DNA of 5,444 bases from Bacillota bacterium (GTDB lineage: Bacteria; Bacillota; UBA4882; UBA8346). The position numbers were made by a program, and so were the translations under genes. Below, piece by piece: positions 1 to 5,444 of this stretch (position 1 is its first letter; each line of letters begins with the position of its first letter). The notes beneath the pieces are model-generated. The model made no database searches. It worked only from the letters and a program-made list of their open reading frames with translations, and was not told the DNA's origin. The stretch lies in assembly GCA_023436305.1 (NCBI GenBank), contig JAEZJQ010000041.1:1-5444 (forward strand), in the 5' to 3' direction.

Positions 1-1
1 A

Positions 2-1957
2 GGGGATGCTATCCAAAGCAATGCGCCGTTACTCCATGAACAGATGGGTTCTTATACGGTAATCGAAAAAATCATTTACCCGGAACCGGGAACGAATATC
101 GCCCACCGGCAAAAAATCCGGAAAGGAGATATGGCCAAAGGCTGGGCGGAGAGTGAAGTCATTATCGAAAGCAGTTATAAGCTTCCCCAATCGGATCATG
201 CCGCCATGGAGACCCGTTCTGCCCGGGCTCAAATTCAGCAGGATGGAACTGTGATTATTCATTCCCCTTCACAAGCCCCCTTTATGATTAAAACCATCAT
301 CAGCCGTTCCTTTCATGTTGAGCTGGGAAAAATAATTGTCAATACACCGCTTGTAGGCGGGGCCTTTGGCGGTAAAACCAGTGTCCAGTTGGAACCTATT
401 GCCTATTTAGCTTCAAAAGCGGTGGGCGGCCGTCCGGTGATGTTGGCGAATACCCGTGAACAAGATATGGCGAGTTCGCCGGTACAGATCGGGGTAGAAG
501 CCCGGATAAAACTCGGAGCGACCAAATCAGGCAAACTAATAGCCGCCGAAATGACTTTTTTGGTGGATGGCGGCGCTTATACCGATTCTGCGCCCATAAT
601 GACCAAAGCCATTACCGCTAATTGCACCGGTCCTTATAATATCGAAAACCTCTGGTGTGATTCCTTGTGTGTGTATACCAACCATACTTATGCTACGGCT
701 TTTCGCGGTTTTGGGCATACGGCCTATACCTTTGCCATGGAACGGGCGCTAGACAAGATGGCTTTTGCCTTGGAGATGGATCCGTTTCAGCTCAGGTTGA
801 ACAACATACTGGTTCCGGGGAATTTATCGCCCACCGGGGTTAAAATCACTTTAAGCAACTTTGGTGATTTAGGTAAATGTCTCCTTCGGTTGAAAGAATT
901 AAGCCGCTGGGATAAAGGTGTCCGAATTGAAATGGATCAGCAAAAGATTCGAGCTAAGGGAATCAGTTGTTTTTGGAAGACCTCCAGTAGTCCGACCGAT
1001 GCCCTCTCCGGAGCAATTTTAATTCTAAATGCCGATGGAACTATTAATCTTCTTTGTGGTGTGGTTGAATGCGGCCAGGGGACCAAGACCGCCGTAGCTC
1101 AAATCCTGGCGGAAAAAATGAAGATGCAACCGGATCAAATCCATGTCGCCATGGAAGTGAATACCCGGCAAAATCCGGACCATTGGAAGACGGTAGCCAG
1201 TATGAGCACTTATATGGTGGGACGGGCAGTGTTGGAAGCCGCTGATGATGTGATCCGGCAATTAAAAGATATTGCCGGCGCAGTAATGCGGTGCCCTTCG
1301 GAAGATTTGGAAGTGGCCGGGGGTAGAGTCTTTCTCCGTGATGATCCCGAAGTGTATATTGAATTTAAAGATATAGCCCATGGATATAAATATTCTAACG
1401 GTAACGGTATCGGCGGGCAGATTATGGGCCGGGGAAAATTTATGATGCGCCATTTGAACCCTCTCGATCAGCAAACCGGGCAAGGAAAACCCGGTCCGGG
1501 CTGGACGGTCGGGGCCCAGGCAGTGGAAGTCGAATTCGATACGGAAGATTATAACTACCGGATTTTAAAAGCATTCACGGTAGTGGATGCGGGTAAAGTC
1601 ATCAATCCGATGGGCGCCCGGGGTATGATCACCGGAGCGATGTCTATGGGTCTGGGTTACGGCAGCCGGGAGGAACTTTCTTATAGTGATTCCGGTACTC
1701 TGCAAAATCCACAGTTCCGGACTTATAAACCGGTTCGTTATGGGGAAGTTAATAATTTTATCGTGGAGTTTATCGAAACGCCTGAGCTAGATGCTCCTTT
1801 CGGTGAACGCGGTTTAGGGGAACAAGGAATTCTGGGAATGCCAGCCGCGCTGGCCAATGCTCTTTCTACCGCCGCCCAAGTGGAATTGAATGAATTGCCG
1901 TTAGTTCCGGAACGGATTTGGAAAGCCAAAGGTGGTAGCGGGAATGATCCCATTTGA
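2..1957 (+). CDS. Xanthine dehydrogenase-superfamily molybdopterin-binding (large) subunit, 5'-partial
   Basis: This is the catalytic subunit of a cytoplasmic molybdenum hydroxylase; it binds the Mo-pterin cofactor and hydroxylates a substrate with water-derived oxygen. The frame is open to the left edge, and the first visible residues (GDAIQSNAPLLHE) match family sequence, so the ATG at 44 is internal. About 651 residues are visible; family members are usually about 750-780. Counting the codon at 2 as residue 1, the Moco loop GGAFGGK is at 119-125, AFRGFG at 233-238, an ECGQGT motif lies near position 1067, and the GLGEQG motif carries the catalytic Glu at 607 (1820-1822). The Cys loop of form I CO dehydrogenase (AYxCSFR) is absent. 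Thr126 and Lys202 occupy the places of the purine-binding Glu and Arg of xanthine dehydrogenase, so I do not call it a xanthine dehydrogenase. It overlaps the FAD subunit gene by 14 bases. Family membership is certain; the substrate is unknown. Confidence 0.95.
   Translation, partial: GDAIQSNAPLLHEQMGSYTVIEKIIYPEPGTNIAHRQKIRKGDMAKGWAESEVIIESSYKLPQSDHAAMETRSARAQIQQDGTVIIHSPSQAPFMIKTIISRSFHVELGKIIVNTPLVGGAFGGKTSVQLEPIAYLASKAVGGRPVMLANTREQDMASSPVQIGVEARIKLGATKSGKLIAAEMTFLVDGGAYTDSAPIMTKAITANCTGPYNIENLWCDSLCVYTNHTYATAFRGFGHTAYTFAMERALDKMAFALEMDPFQLRLNNILVPGNLSPTGVKITLSNFGDLGKCLLRLKELSRWDKGVRIEMDQQKIRAKGISCFWKTSSSPTDALSGAILILNADGTINLLCGVVECGQGTKTAVAQILAEKMKMQPDQIHVAMEVNTRQNPDHWKTVASMSTYMVGRAVLEAADDVIRQLKDIAGAVMRCPSEDLEVAGGRVFLRDDPEVYIEFKDIAHGYKYSNGNGIGGQIMGRGKFMMRHLNPLDQQTGQGKPGPGWTVGAQAVEVEFDTEDYNYRILKAFTVVDAGKVINPMGARGMITGAMSMGLGYGSREELSYSDSGTLQNPQFRTYKPVRYGEVNNFIVEFIETPELDAPFGERGLGEQGILGMPAALANALSTAAQVELNELPLVPERIWKAKGGSGNDPI
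1928..1935 (+). promoter_or_regulatory. Ribosome binding site deciding the FAD-subunit start
   Basis: AAAGGTGG lies 8 bases before the ATG at 1944, inside the end of the large-subunit gene. The alternative GTG at 1932 falls within this motif and has no Shine-Dalgarno of its own, so translation most likely begins at 1944. Confidence 0.7.
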
Positions 1958-2780
1958 GTTCGAATATTACCGGCCTGATACTCTTGGGGAAGCGGTAGAA
2001 CTTTATCAAAGTTTGCATTCCAAGGGGTTAGCGCCGCTTTATTATGGCGGAGGAACTGAGATTATCAGCATGGCCCGTTTAAATACGATTCACACCGGGG
2101 CAGTCATTGATATTAAGGCGATCCCGGAGTGTAACATCCTAGAAATCAAAGATAATCAGTTAATAACAGGCTCAGCGGTTACTTTGACAAGAGTTTTAGA
2201 GTCGAGTCTTTTTCCGTTATTGGGCAAATCCGGGGGCAGGGTGGCCGATCATACCATTCGGGGTAAAATTACCATTGGCGGGAACCTTTGCGGTAAAATC
2301 ATTTATCGGGAGGCTATATTACCTTTTCTACTGGCAGATAGTGAAATGGTTATTGCTGGTCCCGGCGGGGAAAGGAGAGTCAATATCCAAGACGCTTTTC
2401 AACAAACTATGCAGTTAAACCCAGGTGAATTGTTGGTACAGGTGGTTACCGGCAAAGAATATCTATCGTTACCCCACGATGAGGTCAAAAAAACCCGGAT
2501 TGATAAGATCGATTACCCTTTAGTCAGCATTGCCACTCTGAAGAAAGATGGTCAGGCCCGGGTGGCGGTTAGCGGACTTTGTGCATTTCCTTTCCGATCG
2601 GCAATGATTGAAGCAGAAATTAATAATCAGGATCTTAATTTGAAAAATCGGGTAAATAATACCATTCGCCACCTTCCGGCTCCGATTTTAAGCGATATTC
2701 ATGCTTCCGCCGAGTACCGGGAGTTTGTCTTTAAAAATACCTTGCTTAAAATCATCCGGGAATTGAATGAGGTAGCCTAA
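1944..2780 (+). CDS. Molybdenum hydroxylase FAD-binding (medium) subunit
   Basis: This subunit carries FAD and passes electrons from the iron-sulfur subunit to the final acceptor. The 278-residue product has the usual length for a separate FAD subunit. The N-terminal FAD-binding domain of the PCMH/CO dehydrogenase flavoprotein type shows the first FAD loop YYGGGTEII at 33-41 and the second, TIRGKITIGGNL, at 104-115. A C-terminal domain follows from about residue 190 and ends with the typical SAEYREFVFKN segment (255-265). After GGN the sequence is LCGKIIYREA instead of the S-P-x-x-D pattern common in xanthine dehydrogenases; an acidic residue (Glu123) falls where the Asp would be. There is no inserted Cys cluster like that of 4-hydroxybenzoyl-CoA reductase. 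I chose the ATG at 1944 over an in-frame GTG at 1932 because AAAGGTGG at 1928-1935 is well placed for it and MIPFEFEYYRP is a natural family N-terminus. The gene overlaps both neighbours. Confidence 0.93.
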   Translation: MIPFEFEYYRPDTLGEAVELYQSLHSKGLAPLYYGGGTEIISMARLNTIHTGAVIDIKAIPECNILEIKDNQLITGSAVTLTRVLESSLFPLLGKSGGRVADHTIRGKITIGGNLCGKIIYREAILPFLLADSEMVIAGPGGERRVNIQDAFQQTMQLNPGELLVQVVTGKEYLSLPHDEVKKTRIDKIDYPLVSIATLKKDGQARVAVSGLCAFPFRSAMIEAEINNQDLNLKNRVNNTIRHLPAPILSDIHASAEYREFVFKNTLLKIIRELNEVA

Positions 2781-3244
2781 TGCTGGCGATTCCGAAAAAA
2801 ACTTTAATTGATCTCCAAGTGAACGGAGAAACGCGTACCGTAGTAGCCCGTCCCGCCGATACCTTGTTATACGTTCTCCGGGAACAACTTGGACTCACCG
2901 GGGCAAAACCAGGCTGTAAAAACGGGGATTGCGGGGCTTGCACGGTATTGATGGATGGCTGGCCAATTAAGTCTTGTCTGACATTGGCGGTTGAAGCCAT
3001 TGGCCACCAAGTGACCACCATTGAAGGGTTGAAAGATACCCCTATCCAAAAAGCTTTTCTGGATAAATGGGCTTTTCAATGCGGTTATTGCACTTCCGGG
3101 TTTATTATGGTCTGCCAGTCGCTTGCTCAGATTCATCCCAACGCCGGGGACGAGATCATTGAAGAATGGCTCCAGTCCAATCTTTGCCGTTGTACCAGTT
3201 ATGAGGAGATCCAGGCGGCGGTGAAATTGGTGATATCGCGATAA
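2780..3244 (+). CDS. Molybdenum hydroxylase [2Fe-2S] (small) subunit
   Basis: This 154-residue subunit carries two [2Fe-2S] clusters that relay electrons from the Mo site to FAD. The N-terminal plant-ferredoxin-type domain has Cys46, Cys51, Cys54 and Cys66 in the spacing C-x4-C-x2-C-x11-C. The C-terminal helical [2Fe-2S]-binding domain has Cys101, Cys104, Cys136 and Cys138 in the spacing C-x2-C-x31-C-x-C, within FQCGYCTSGF and NLCRCTSY. All eight ligands are present and the length is typical, so the subunit looks intact. The start codon overlaps the stop of the FAD gene (TAATG), and GAGG at 2769-2772 sits 7 bases upstream, so translation is coupled. It is the last of the three structural genes; a 103-base gap follows. 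Identification is firm, but this subunit does not reveal the substrate. Confidence 0.96.
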   Translation: MLAIPKKTLIDLQVNGETRTVVARPADTLLYVLREQLGLTGAKPGCKNGDCGACTVLMDGWPIKSCLTLAVEAIGHQVTTIEGLKDTPIQKAFLDKWAFQCGYCTSGFIMVCQSLAQIHPNAGDEIIEEWLQSNLCRCTSYEEIQAAVKLVISR

Positions 3245-3273
3245 AGATTCAGAACTTTTCGAAGAATGACCCT

Positions 3274-3292
3274 TGAATAATGAGCATATTCA
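3274..3292. repeat. Short inverted repeat, possible operator
   Basis: TGAATA and TATTCA are perfect inverted copies separated by 7 bases. A third half-site, TGAATA, lies at 3303-3308, 29 bases downstream of the first. The arms are pure A/T except for one G/C pair, so a stable RNA hairpin is unlikely. A protein-binding site is possible, but an AT-rich gap can also produce this by chance. Confidence 0.3.
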
Positions 3293-3330
3293 TACTTAAT
3301 TTTGAATAGGGATACCTTGTCTAAGTTTTT

Positions 3331-3340
3331 AGAAGGGGTG
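3331..3340 (+). promoter_or_regulatory. Ribosome binding site for a GTG start
   Basis: AGAAGGGGTG is a strong Shine-Dalgarno match. The GTG at 3348 lies 9 bases after the run of four G. This supports GTG as the true start of the membrane protein and independent translation initiation after the gap. Confidence 0.75.
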
Positions 3341-3347
3341 CCGCAAA

Positions 3348-3968
3348 GTGAGAAAATTAAGTAGTATCATTTTCTGGGGAGCGCTATGGGGGATTGTTGA
3401 AGCAACAATTGGACATTTTCTTCATATCTGGGCTTTGCCAATCGGCTGGCTAATATGGTTTCCATTAGCGTACTGTTTCATATGGGCCGCTTACCGGCAA
3501 ACCGGACAGCCGGTGGTGATCTTTTTTACCGCTTTGGTAGCCTCATCCATTAAGCTTATTGACTTGTTAATGCCGGTTCGTATTGATTTTGTAATAAATC
3601 CGGCAGTCTCAATTTTACTTGAGGGATTGGCCGTTTTCACCGTCTGTAAAGTAGCTGTGATGCAAAGGGGAAAAAACTTGGTTGATTTGTGGCCAATTGC
3701 GATATCAAGCATTCTTTGGCGCGTTTTCTATTTTATCTATGTATTCTTTTTACCGGCTGCACTGGTTAAAATATCCCCGGTGAATGGAGCCATGCCGTTA
3801 GTTCGGTTTTTATTATTTGAAAGTACAGTTAATAGCCTCTTGATTTATGGAGTATTCAAATTATTCCCAAAACGGCGATGGGGAATTGAATATCGTTATT
3901 TTAGTCCCAATCCCGCATTATCTTTAGGGATATTACTTATTGCTTGTTTCGTTCAATGGAGATTTTAA
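3348..3968 (+). CDS. Polytopic membrane protein of unknown function in a molybdenum hydroxylase cluster
   Basis: I do not recognise a named family with confidence. The 206-residue product is very hydrophobic, with about six or seven membrane segments near residues 5-28, 30-48, 55-75, 82-104, 114-139, 151-172 and 187-204. Charged or polar residues fall within or beside these segments: Glu18, His23, His26, Lys69, Asp72, Glu92 and Glu158. Two stretches look motif-like: GIVEATIGHFLH at 15-26 and INPAVSILLEGLA at 83-95. There is no signal peptide apart from the first membrane segment and no nucleotide-binding motif. It starts at GTG with a strong ribosome binding site and ends 4 bases before the MocA-like gene, so it belongs to that operon. 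Small size, many short helices and the absence of an ATPase domain would fit a substrate-binding membrane component of a transporter or a membrane partner of maturation, but this is speculation. Confidence 0.85.
   Translation: MRKLSSIIFWGALWGIVEATIGHFLHIWALPIGWLIWFPLAYCFIWAAYRQTGQPVVIFFTALVASSIKLIDLLMPVRIDFVINPAVSILLEGLAVFTVCKVAVMQRGKNLVDLWPIAISSILWRVFYFIYVFFLPAALVKISPVNGAMPLVRFLLFESTVNSLLIYGVFKLFPKRRWGIEYRYFSPNPALSLGILLIACFVQWRF
3958..3961 (+). promoter_or_regulatory. Ribosome binding site favouring the ATG at 3973
   Basis: GGAG ends 11 bases before the ATG at 3973, slightly long but acceptable. It lies within the last codons of the membrane-protein gene. An in-frame upstream TTG at 3940 would add 11 residues ahead of the conserved nucleotide-binding strand and is not preferred. 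Confidence 0.5.
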
Positions 3969-3972
3969 TATT

Positions 3973-4554
3973 ATGGTGAAAGGTGTGATTATTGCCGCCG
4001 GATTTTCTTCCCGGGCCGGTGGCTGGAAAATGGCCTTTGATATCGGGGGTTTAACCGTTATTGAGCGGTGCGTCCTGGGAATGGTTCAATACTGTTCCCG
4101 GATATTCGTCATCGGTGGAGATCGTTTTAATATCCTGCAAGGATTGTTGCCAAAACAAAAATATCCAACGGTAGAATTGGTATACAACCATAACTACGAG
4201 AAGGGTATGTTTTCTTCAGTATTGACAGGTTTCCGGCAAGTCGACGCACCCAGGTTTTTTTTTATTCCAGGCGATTACCCGTTGGTTTCAAGCAATGTTT
4301 ATGAAATGTTATTAAAGCAGGGAGGGGAGATTGTTATCCCGTCTTATCAAGGCGCTAACGGTCACCCGGTGCTTTTTCAGACTAAAATTATCAAGGATTT
4401 GTTCACTGTATCAAATAAATATGCCAATCTGCGCGAATTTATAGCATCCCAGAATCATTATATTGTTGAAGTTGCAGATCCCGGAGTAGTAATGGACATT
4501 GATACCAGGGAGGATTACTGGAGAGCAGTCCGGTATTTTTATTTCAACCAATGA
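3973..4554 (+). CDS. mocA: MocA-like molybdenum cofactor cytidylyltransferase
   Basis: The predicted reaction is transfer of CMP from CTP to Mo-molybdopterin, giving molybdopterin cytosine dinucleotide, the cofactor form used by bacterial xanthine dehydrogenase-family enzymes. The 193-residue product has the usual length and order of motifs. The nucleotide-binding loop AAGFSSRAGGWK is at 8-19, with AAG as in MocA where MobA usually has AGG. NHNYEKGMFSSVLTGF is at 72-87, the metal-binding GDYPLVS at 100-106 (Asp101), GANGHPVLF at 127-135 and MDIDTREDY at 174-182. The usual RMG of the loop is RAG here; the key Arg14 and Lys19 remain. SSR-x-G-x-WKM resembles E. coli MocA (YgfJ) as I recall it. 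Starting at 3973 places the MVKGVIIAAG strand at the N-terminus and leaves a 4-base gap from the membrane gene. The stop overlaps the next start (ATGA). The sequence cannot exclude another sugar-nucleotide-like substrate, but the neighbours argue for Moco. Confidence 0.87.
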   Translation: MVKGVIIAAGFSSRAGGWKMAFDIGGLTVIERCVLGMVQYCSRIFVIGGDRFNILQGLLPKQKYPTVELVYNHNYEKGMFSSVLTGFRQVDAPRFFFIPGDYPLVSSNVYEMLLKQGGEIVIPSYQGANGHPVLFQTKIIKDLFTVSNKYANLREFIASQNHYIVEVADPGVVMDIDTREDYWRAVRYFYFNQ

Positions 4555-5027
4555 TCCACATGATAACCGGAGCCGTAAATCAAGGAAAGTCCACCCAGTT
4601 GCTTGGCATATATAGGAGTCTCCAAAAAGGTGATGGTTTTTACAACCGTAAAATATATCATGGAGATTGTTTTGTAGGGCAGGAAATAGTTCACTTGGCT
4701 ACTGGAGAAAGCAGACTGTTTGCATTTAGAGATGGGTTCATTCCCGAAAACTGGCATGAAGAATGTCGTTATGATACTTTTAGTTTTTCCAGGGAAGGAT
4801 TGAGCTTTGGCCGGGAAATTATCCGAAATGCTTTGGATAGTAATATTGAACCTTTATTTATTGATGAAATCGGGCCATTGGAGTTGGAAGGAAAAGGGTT
4901 TAGTAAATTATTTTCGAGTTTATTGGCTGCTTCGGGAGAAATTTATCTAGTCGTACGTGAGAGTTGCTTAGAAAACGTTGTTAATAAGTTCGGAATAACC
5001 GAGTATCTAGAATTTAAAATAATTTGA
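4551..5027 (+). CDS. THEP1-like P-loop nucleoside-triphosphatase, possible Moco accessory factor
   Basis: This is a small cytoplasmic NTPase of 158 residues. The Walker A loop GAVNQGKST is at 7-15 directly after the first strand (MIHMIT), and the Walker B motif LFIDEIGPLEL is at 102-112 with Asp105 and Glu106. The DEIGPLEL form and the HLATGE segment at 48-53 are typical of the THEP1 (NTPase_1) family, and VVRESCLENVVNKF at 134-147 fits its C-terminal part. Length is slightly short of the usual 170-190 residues, but both ends look complete. The start overlaps the MocA-like stop by 4 bases (ATGA), and no Shine-Dalgarno is visible before it, so expression probably depends on translational coupling. 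Members of this family hydrolyse several NTPs in vitro, with unclear biological roles. Placement behind mocA suggests a part in cofactor synthesis or insertion; that is inference. The gene appears more AT-rich than the hydroxylase genes. Confidence 0.85.
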   Translation: MIHMITGAVNQGKSTQLLGIYRSLQKGDGFYNRKIYHGDCFVGQEIVHLATGESRLFAFRDGFIPENWHEECRYDTFSFSREGLSFGREIIRNALDSNIEPLFIDEIGPLELEGKGFSKLFSSLLAASGEIYLVVRESCLENVVNKFGITEYLEFKII

Positions 5028-5054
5028 GATTGAGTGCATGAGAGTAAGATTTAG

Positions 5055-5444
5055 TCAGATAGATAAAAAAAGTTGCTTCAGTCCTAAGAAAATCATAATT
5101 ATACCAGGAATGAAATTTAATTTTGGAACTTTGATTTTAGACAGTCCCAGGTAACCTAATTGAGCTCCGGCTAAAATCGTAATCAGCTGCACCACTTTAA
5201 AGACTAATACGGTCATTATGACTGGAAATTTTACCATCGACAAACCGATTGCCTCTACTACATCATCTATCCCAAGCGCCATTCCGAGAGTAAACATCAC
5301 CCAAAAGCCGCCAAAATCTTTTTTTCCATCGGAAAATTCCAGGTTATCATCGAATTTTGAGCCGGGAGACCAGGTTTTCCAAATCATCCATACACCTAAC
5401 CCCACCAGTAAAAAAGCACTTAAGTAATTGGTCAACATTTCAGT
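5055..5444 (-). CDS. MntP/YtaF-like membrane protein, N-terminus off the right edge
   Basis: 129 codons are visible, running rightwards off the window; full-length family members have about 180-210 residues and six helices. Counting from the edge codon as residue 1, four membrane segments are seen near 5-23, 47-70, 74-100 and 109-128. A hydrophilic loop at 24-46 separates the two halves of the internally duplicated fold. FTLGMALGIDD at 51-61 corresponds to the second conserved Asp-bearing helix of the MntP/DUF204 superfamily (Asp60, with an extra Asp61). FIPGIIMIFLGLKQL at 111-125 matches the last helix, and resembles YtaF of Bacillus more than classical MntP as I recall them. MntP exports manganese; YtaF is a sporulation-associated membrane protein of unknown mechanism. 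The ATG at 5436-5438 is probably internal, because the first two helices would otherwise be missing. The gene converges on the NTPase gene and is not part of the Moco operon. Confidence 0.8.
   Translation of the reverse strand, partial: TEMLTNYLSAFLLVGLGVWMIWKTWSPGSKFDDNLEFSDGKKDFGGFWVMFTLGMALGIDDVVEAIGLSMVKFPVIMTVLVFKVVQLITILAGAQLGYLGLSKIKVPKLNFIPGIIMIFLGLKQLFLSI

Larger units (their letters stand above)
3245..3347 (+). other. Intergenic region between hydroxylase genes and accessory genes
   Basis: This is the only sizeable non-coding gap in the window, and it is AT-rich compared with the hydroxylase genes. It contains the heptamer TTGAATA twice (3273-3279 and 3302-3308), the first copy forming one arm of an inverted repeat with TATTCA at 3287-3292. 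A weak promoter can be drawn with TTGAAT at 3273-3278 and CTTAAT at 3295-3300, separated by 16 bases. I see no GC-rich hairpin followed by a T run, so no intrinsic terminator for the hydroxylase operon is supported. The downstream genes may be read through from the hydroxylase operon, start from their own promoter, or both. Confidence 0.5.

Noticed and set aside
44..46. ATG that could be taken as the start of the large subunit
   Set aside because: The frame is open upstream to the window edge, and the upstream residues match family sequence, so this Met is internal.
119..133. Shine-Dalgarno-like AAAGGAG just before an in-frame ATG at 131
   Set aside because: The spacing is only a few bases, and an internal start here would cut off more of the conserved N-terminal domain; it reads simply as the codons for RKGDM.
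1475..1495. Perfect 6-bp inverted repeat ACCGGG/CCCGGT with a 9-base loop
   Set aside because: It lies within the coding sequence of a conserved glycine-rich loop (TGQGKPGPGW) and no T run follows, so it is explained by codon content and not by a terminator.
2752..3136. Minus-strand open frames opposite the [2Fe-2S] subunit
   Set aside because: The plus-strand frame has all eight cluster cysteines in exact spacing; the minus-strand translations show no family features and are shadows.
3302..3330. Second possible promoter starting at TTGAAT (3302)
   Set aside because: No acceptable -10 element lies 16-18 bases downstream; the sequence there is GTTTTT.
5218..5427. Plus-strand open frame opposite the right-edge membrane protein
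   Set aside because: It is low-complexity and has no recognisable features, while the minus strand encodes coherent membrane helices with MntP/YtaF motifs.
1..5444. CRISPR array, tRNA, rRNA, transposase or integrase, riboswitch
   Set aside because: I saw no regularly spaced repeats, tRNA-like cloverleaf sequence, mobile-element protein or conserved Moco-riboswitch-like leader; nearly all bases are accounted for by seven genes.

Overview
The window holds a gene cluster for a molybdenum hydroxylase (xanthine dehydrogenase superfamily) and what looks like its cofactor-maturation module. Both read left to right. A convergent, unrelated membrane-protein gene sits at the right edge. The organism is probably an anaerobic, Clostridia-like member of the Bacillota. 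This rests on strong purine-rich Shine-Dalgarno sequences, tight gene packing, mid-range base composition and a right-edge protein resembling YtaF, a sporulation-associated member of the MntP superfamily. No rRNA, tRNA or taxon marker is present, so this assignment is an inference.

Region 1 (2-3244) encodes a three-subunit hydroxylase in the order large, medium, small. These are the molybdopterin-binding subunit (its first roughly 100-130 residues lie off the left edge), the FAD subunit and the subunit with two [2Fe-2S] clusters. The reading frames overlap by 14 and 1 bases, so the genes are almost certainly co-transcribed and translationally coupled. Electrons should flow from substrate to Mo, then through the two [2Fe-2S] clusters to FAD. 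The catalytic Glu and the Moco-binding glycine loop are intact. The two side chains that hold purines in classical xanthine dehydrogenase appear replaced (Glu to Thr, Arg to Lys), and the copper-binding Cys loop of CO dehydrogenase is absent. The substrate is therefore unknown.

Region 2 (3245-3347) is a 103-base AT-rich gap with a small inverted repeat and a repeated heptamer. It may hold a promoter or operator.

Region 3 (3348-5027) has three tightly packed genes: a polytopic membrane protein of unknown function, a MocA-like molybdopterin cytidylyltransferase, and a small P-loop NTPase of the THEP1 type. MocA makes the cytosine-dinucleotide form of Moco used by bacterial hydroxylases of this superfamily, which links the module to region 1. 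The roles of the membrane protein and the NTPase are not established. They are the most interesting part of the window.

Region 4 (5055-5444, minus strand) is the C-terminal two thirds of a MntP/YtaF-like membrane protein. It ends 27 bases from the NTPase gene, and I see no terminator hairpin between them.
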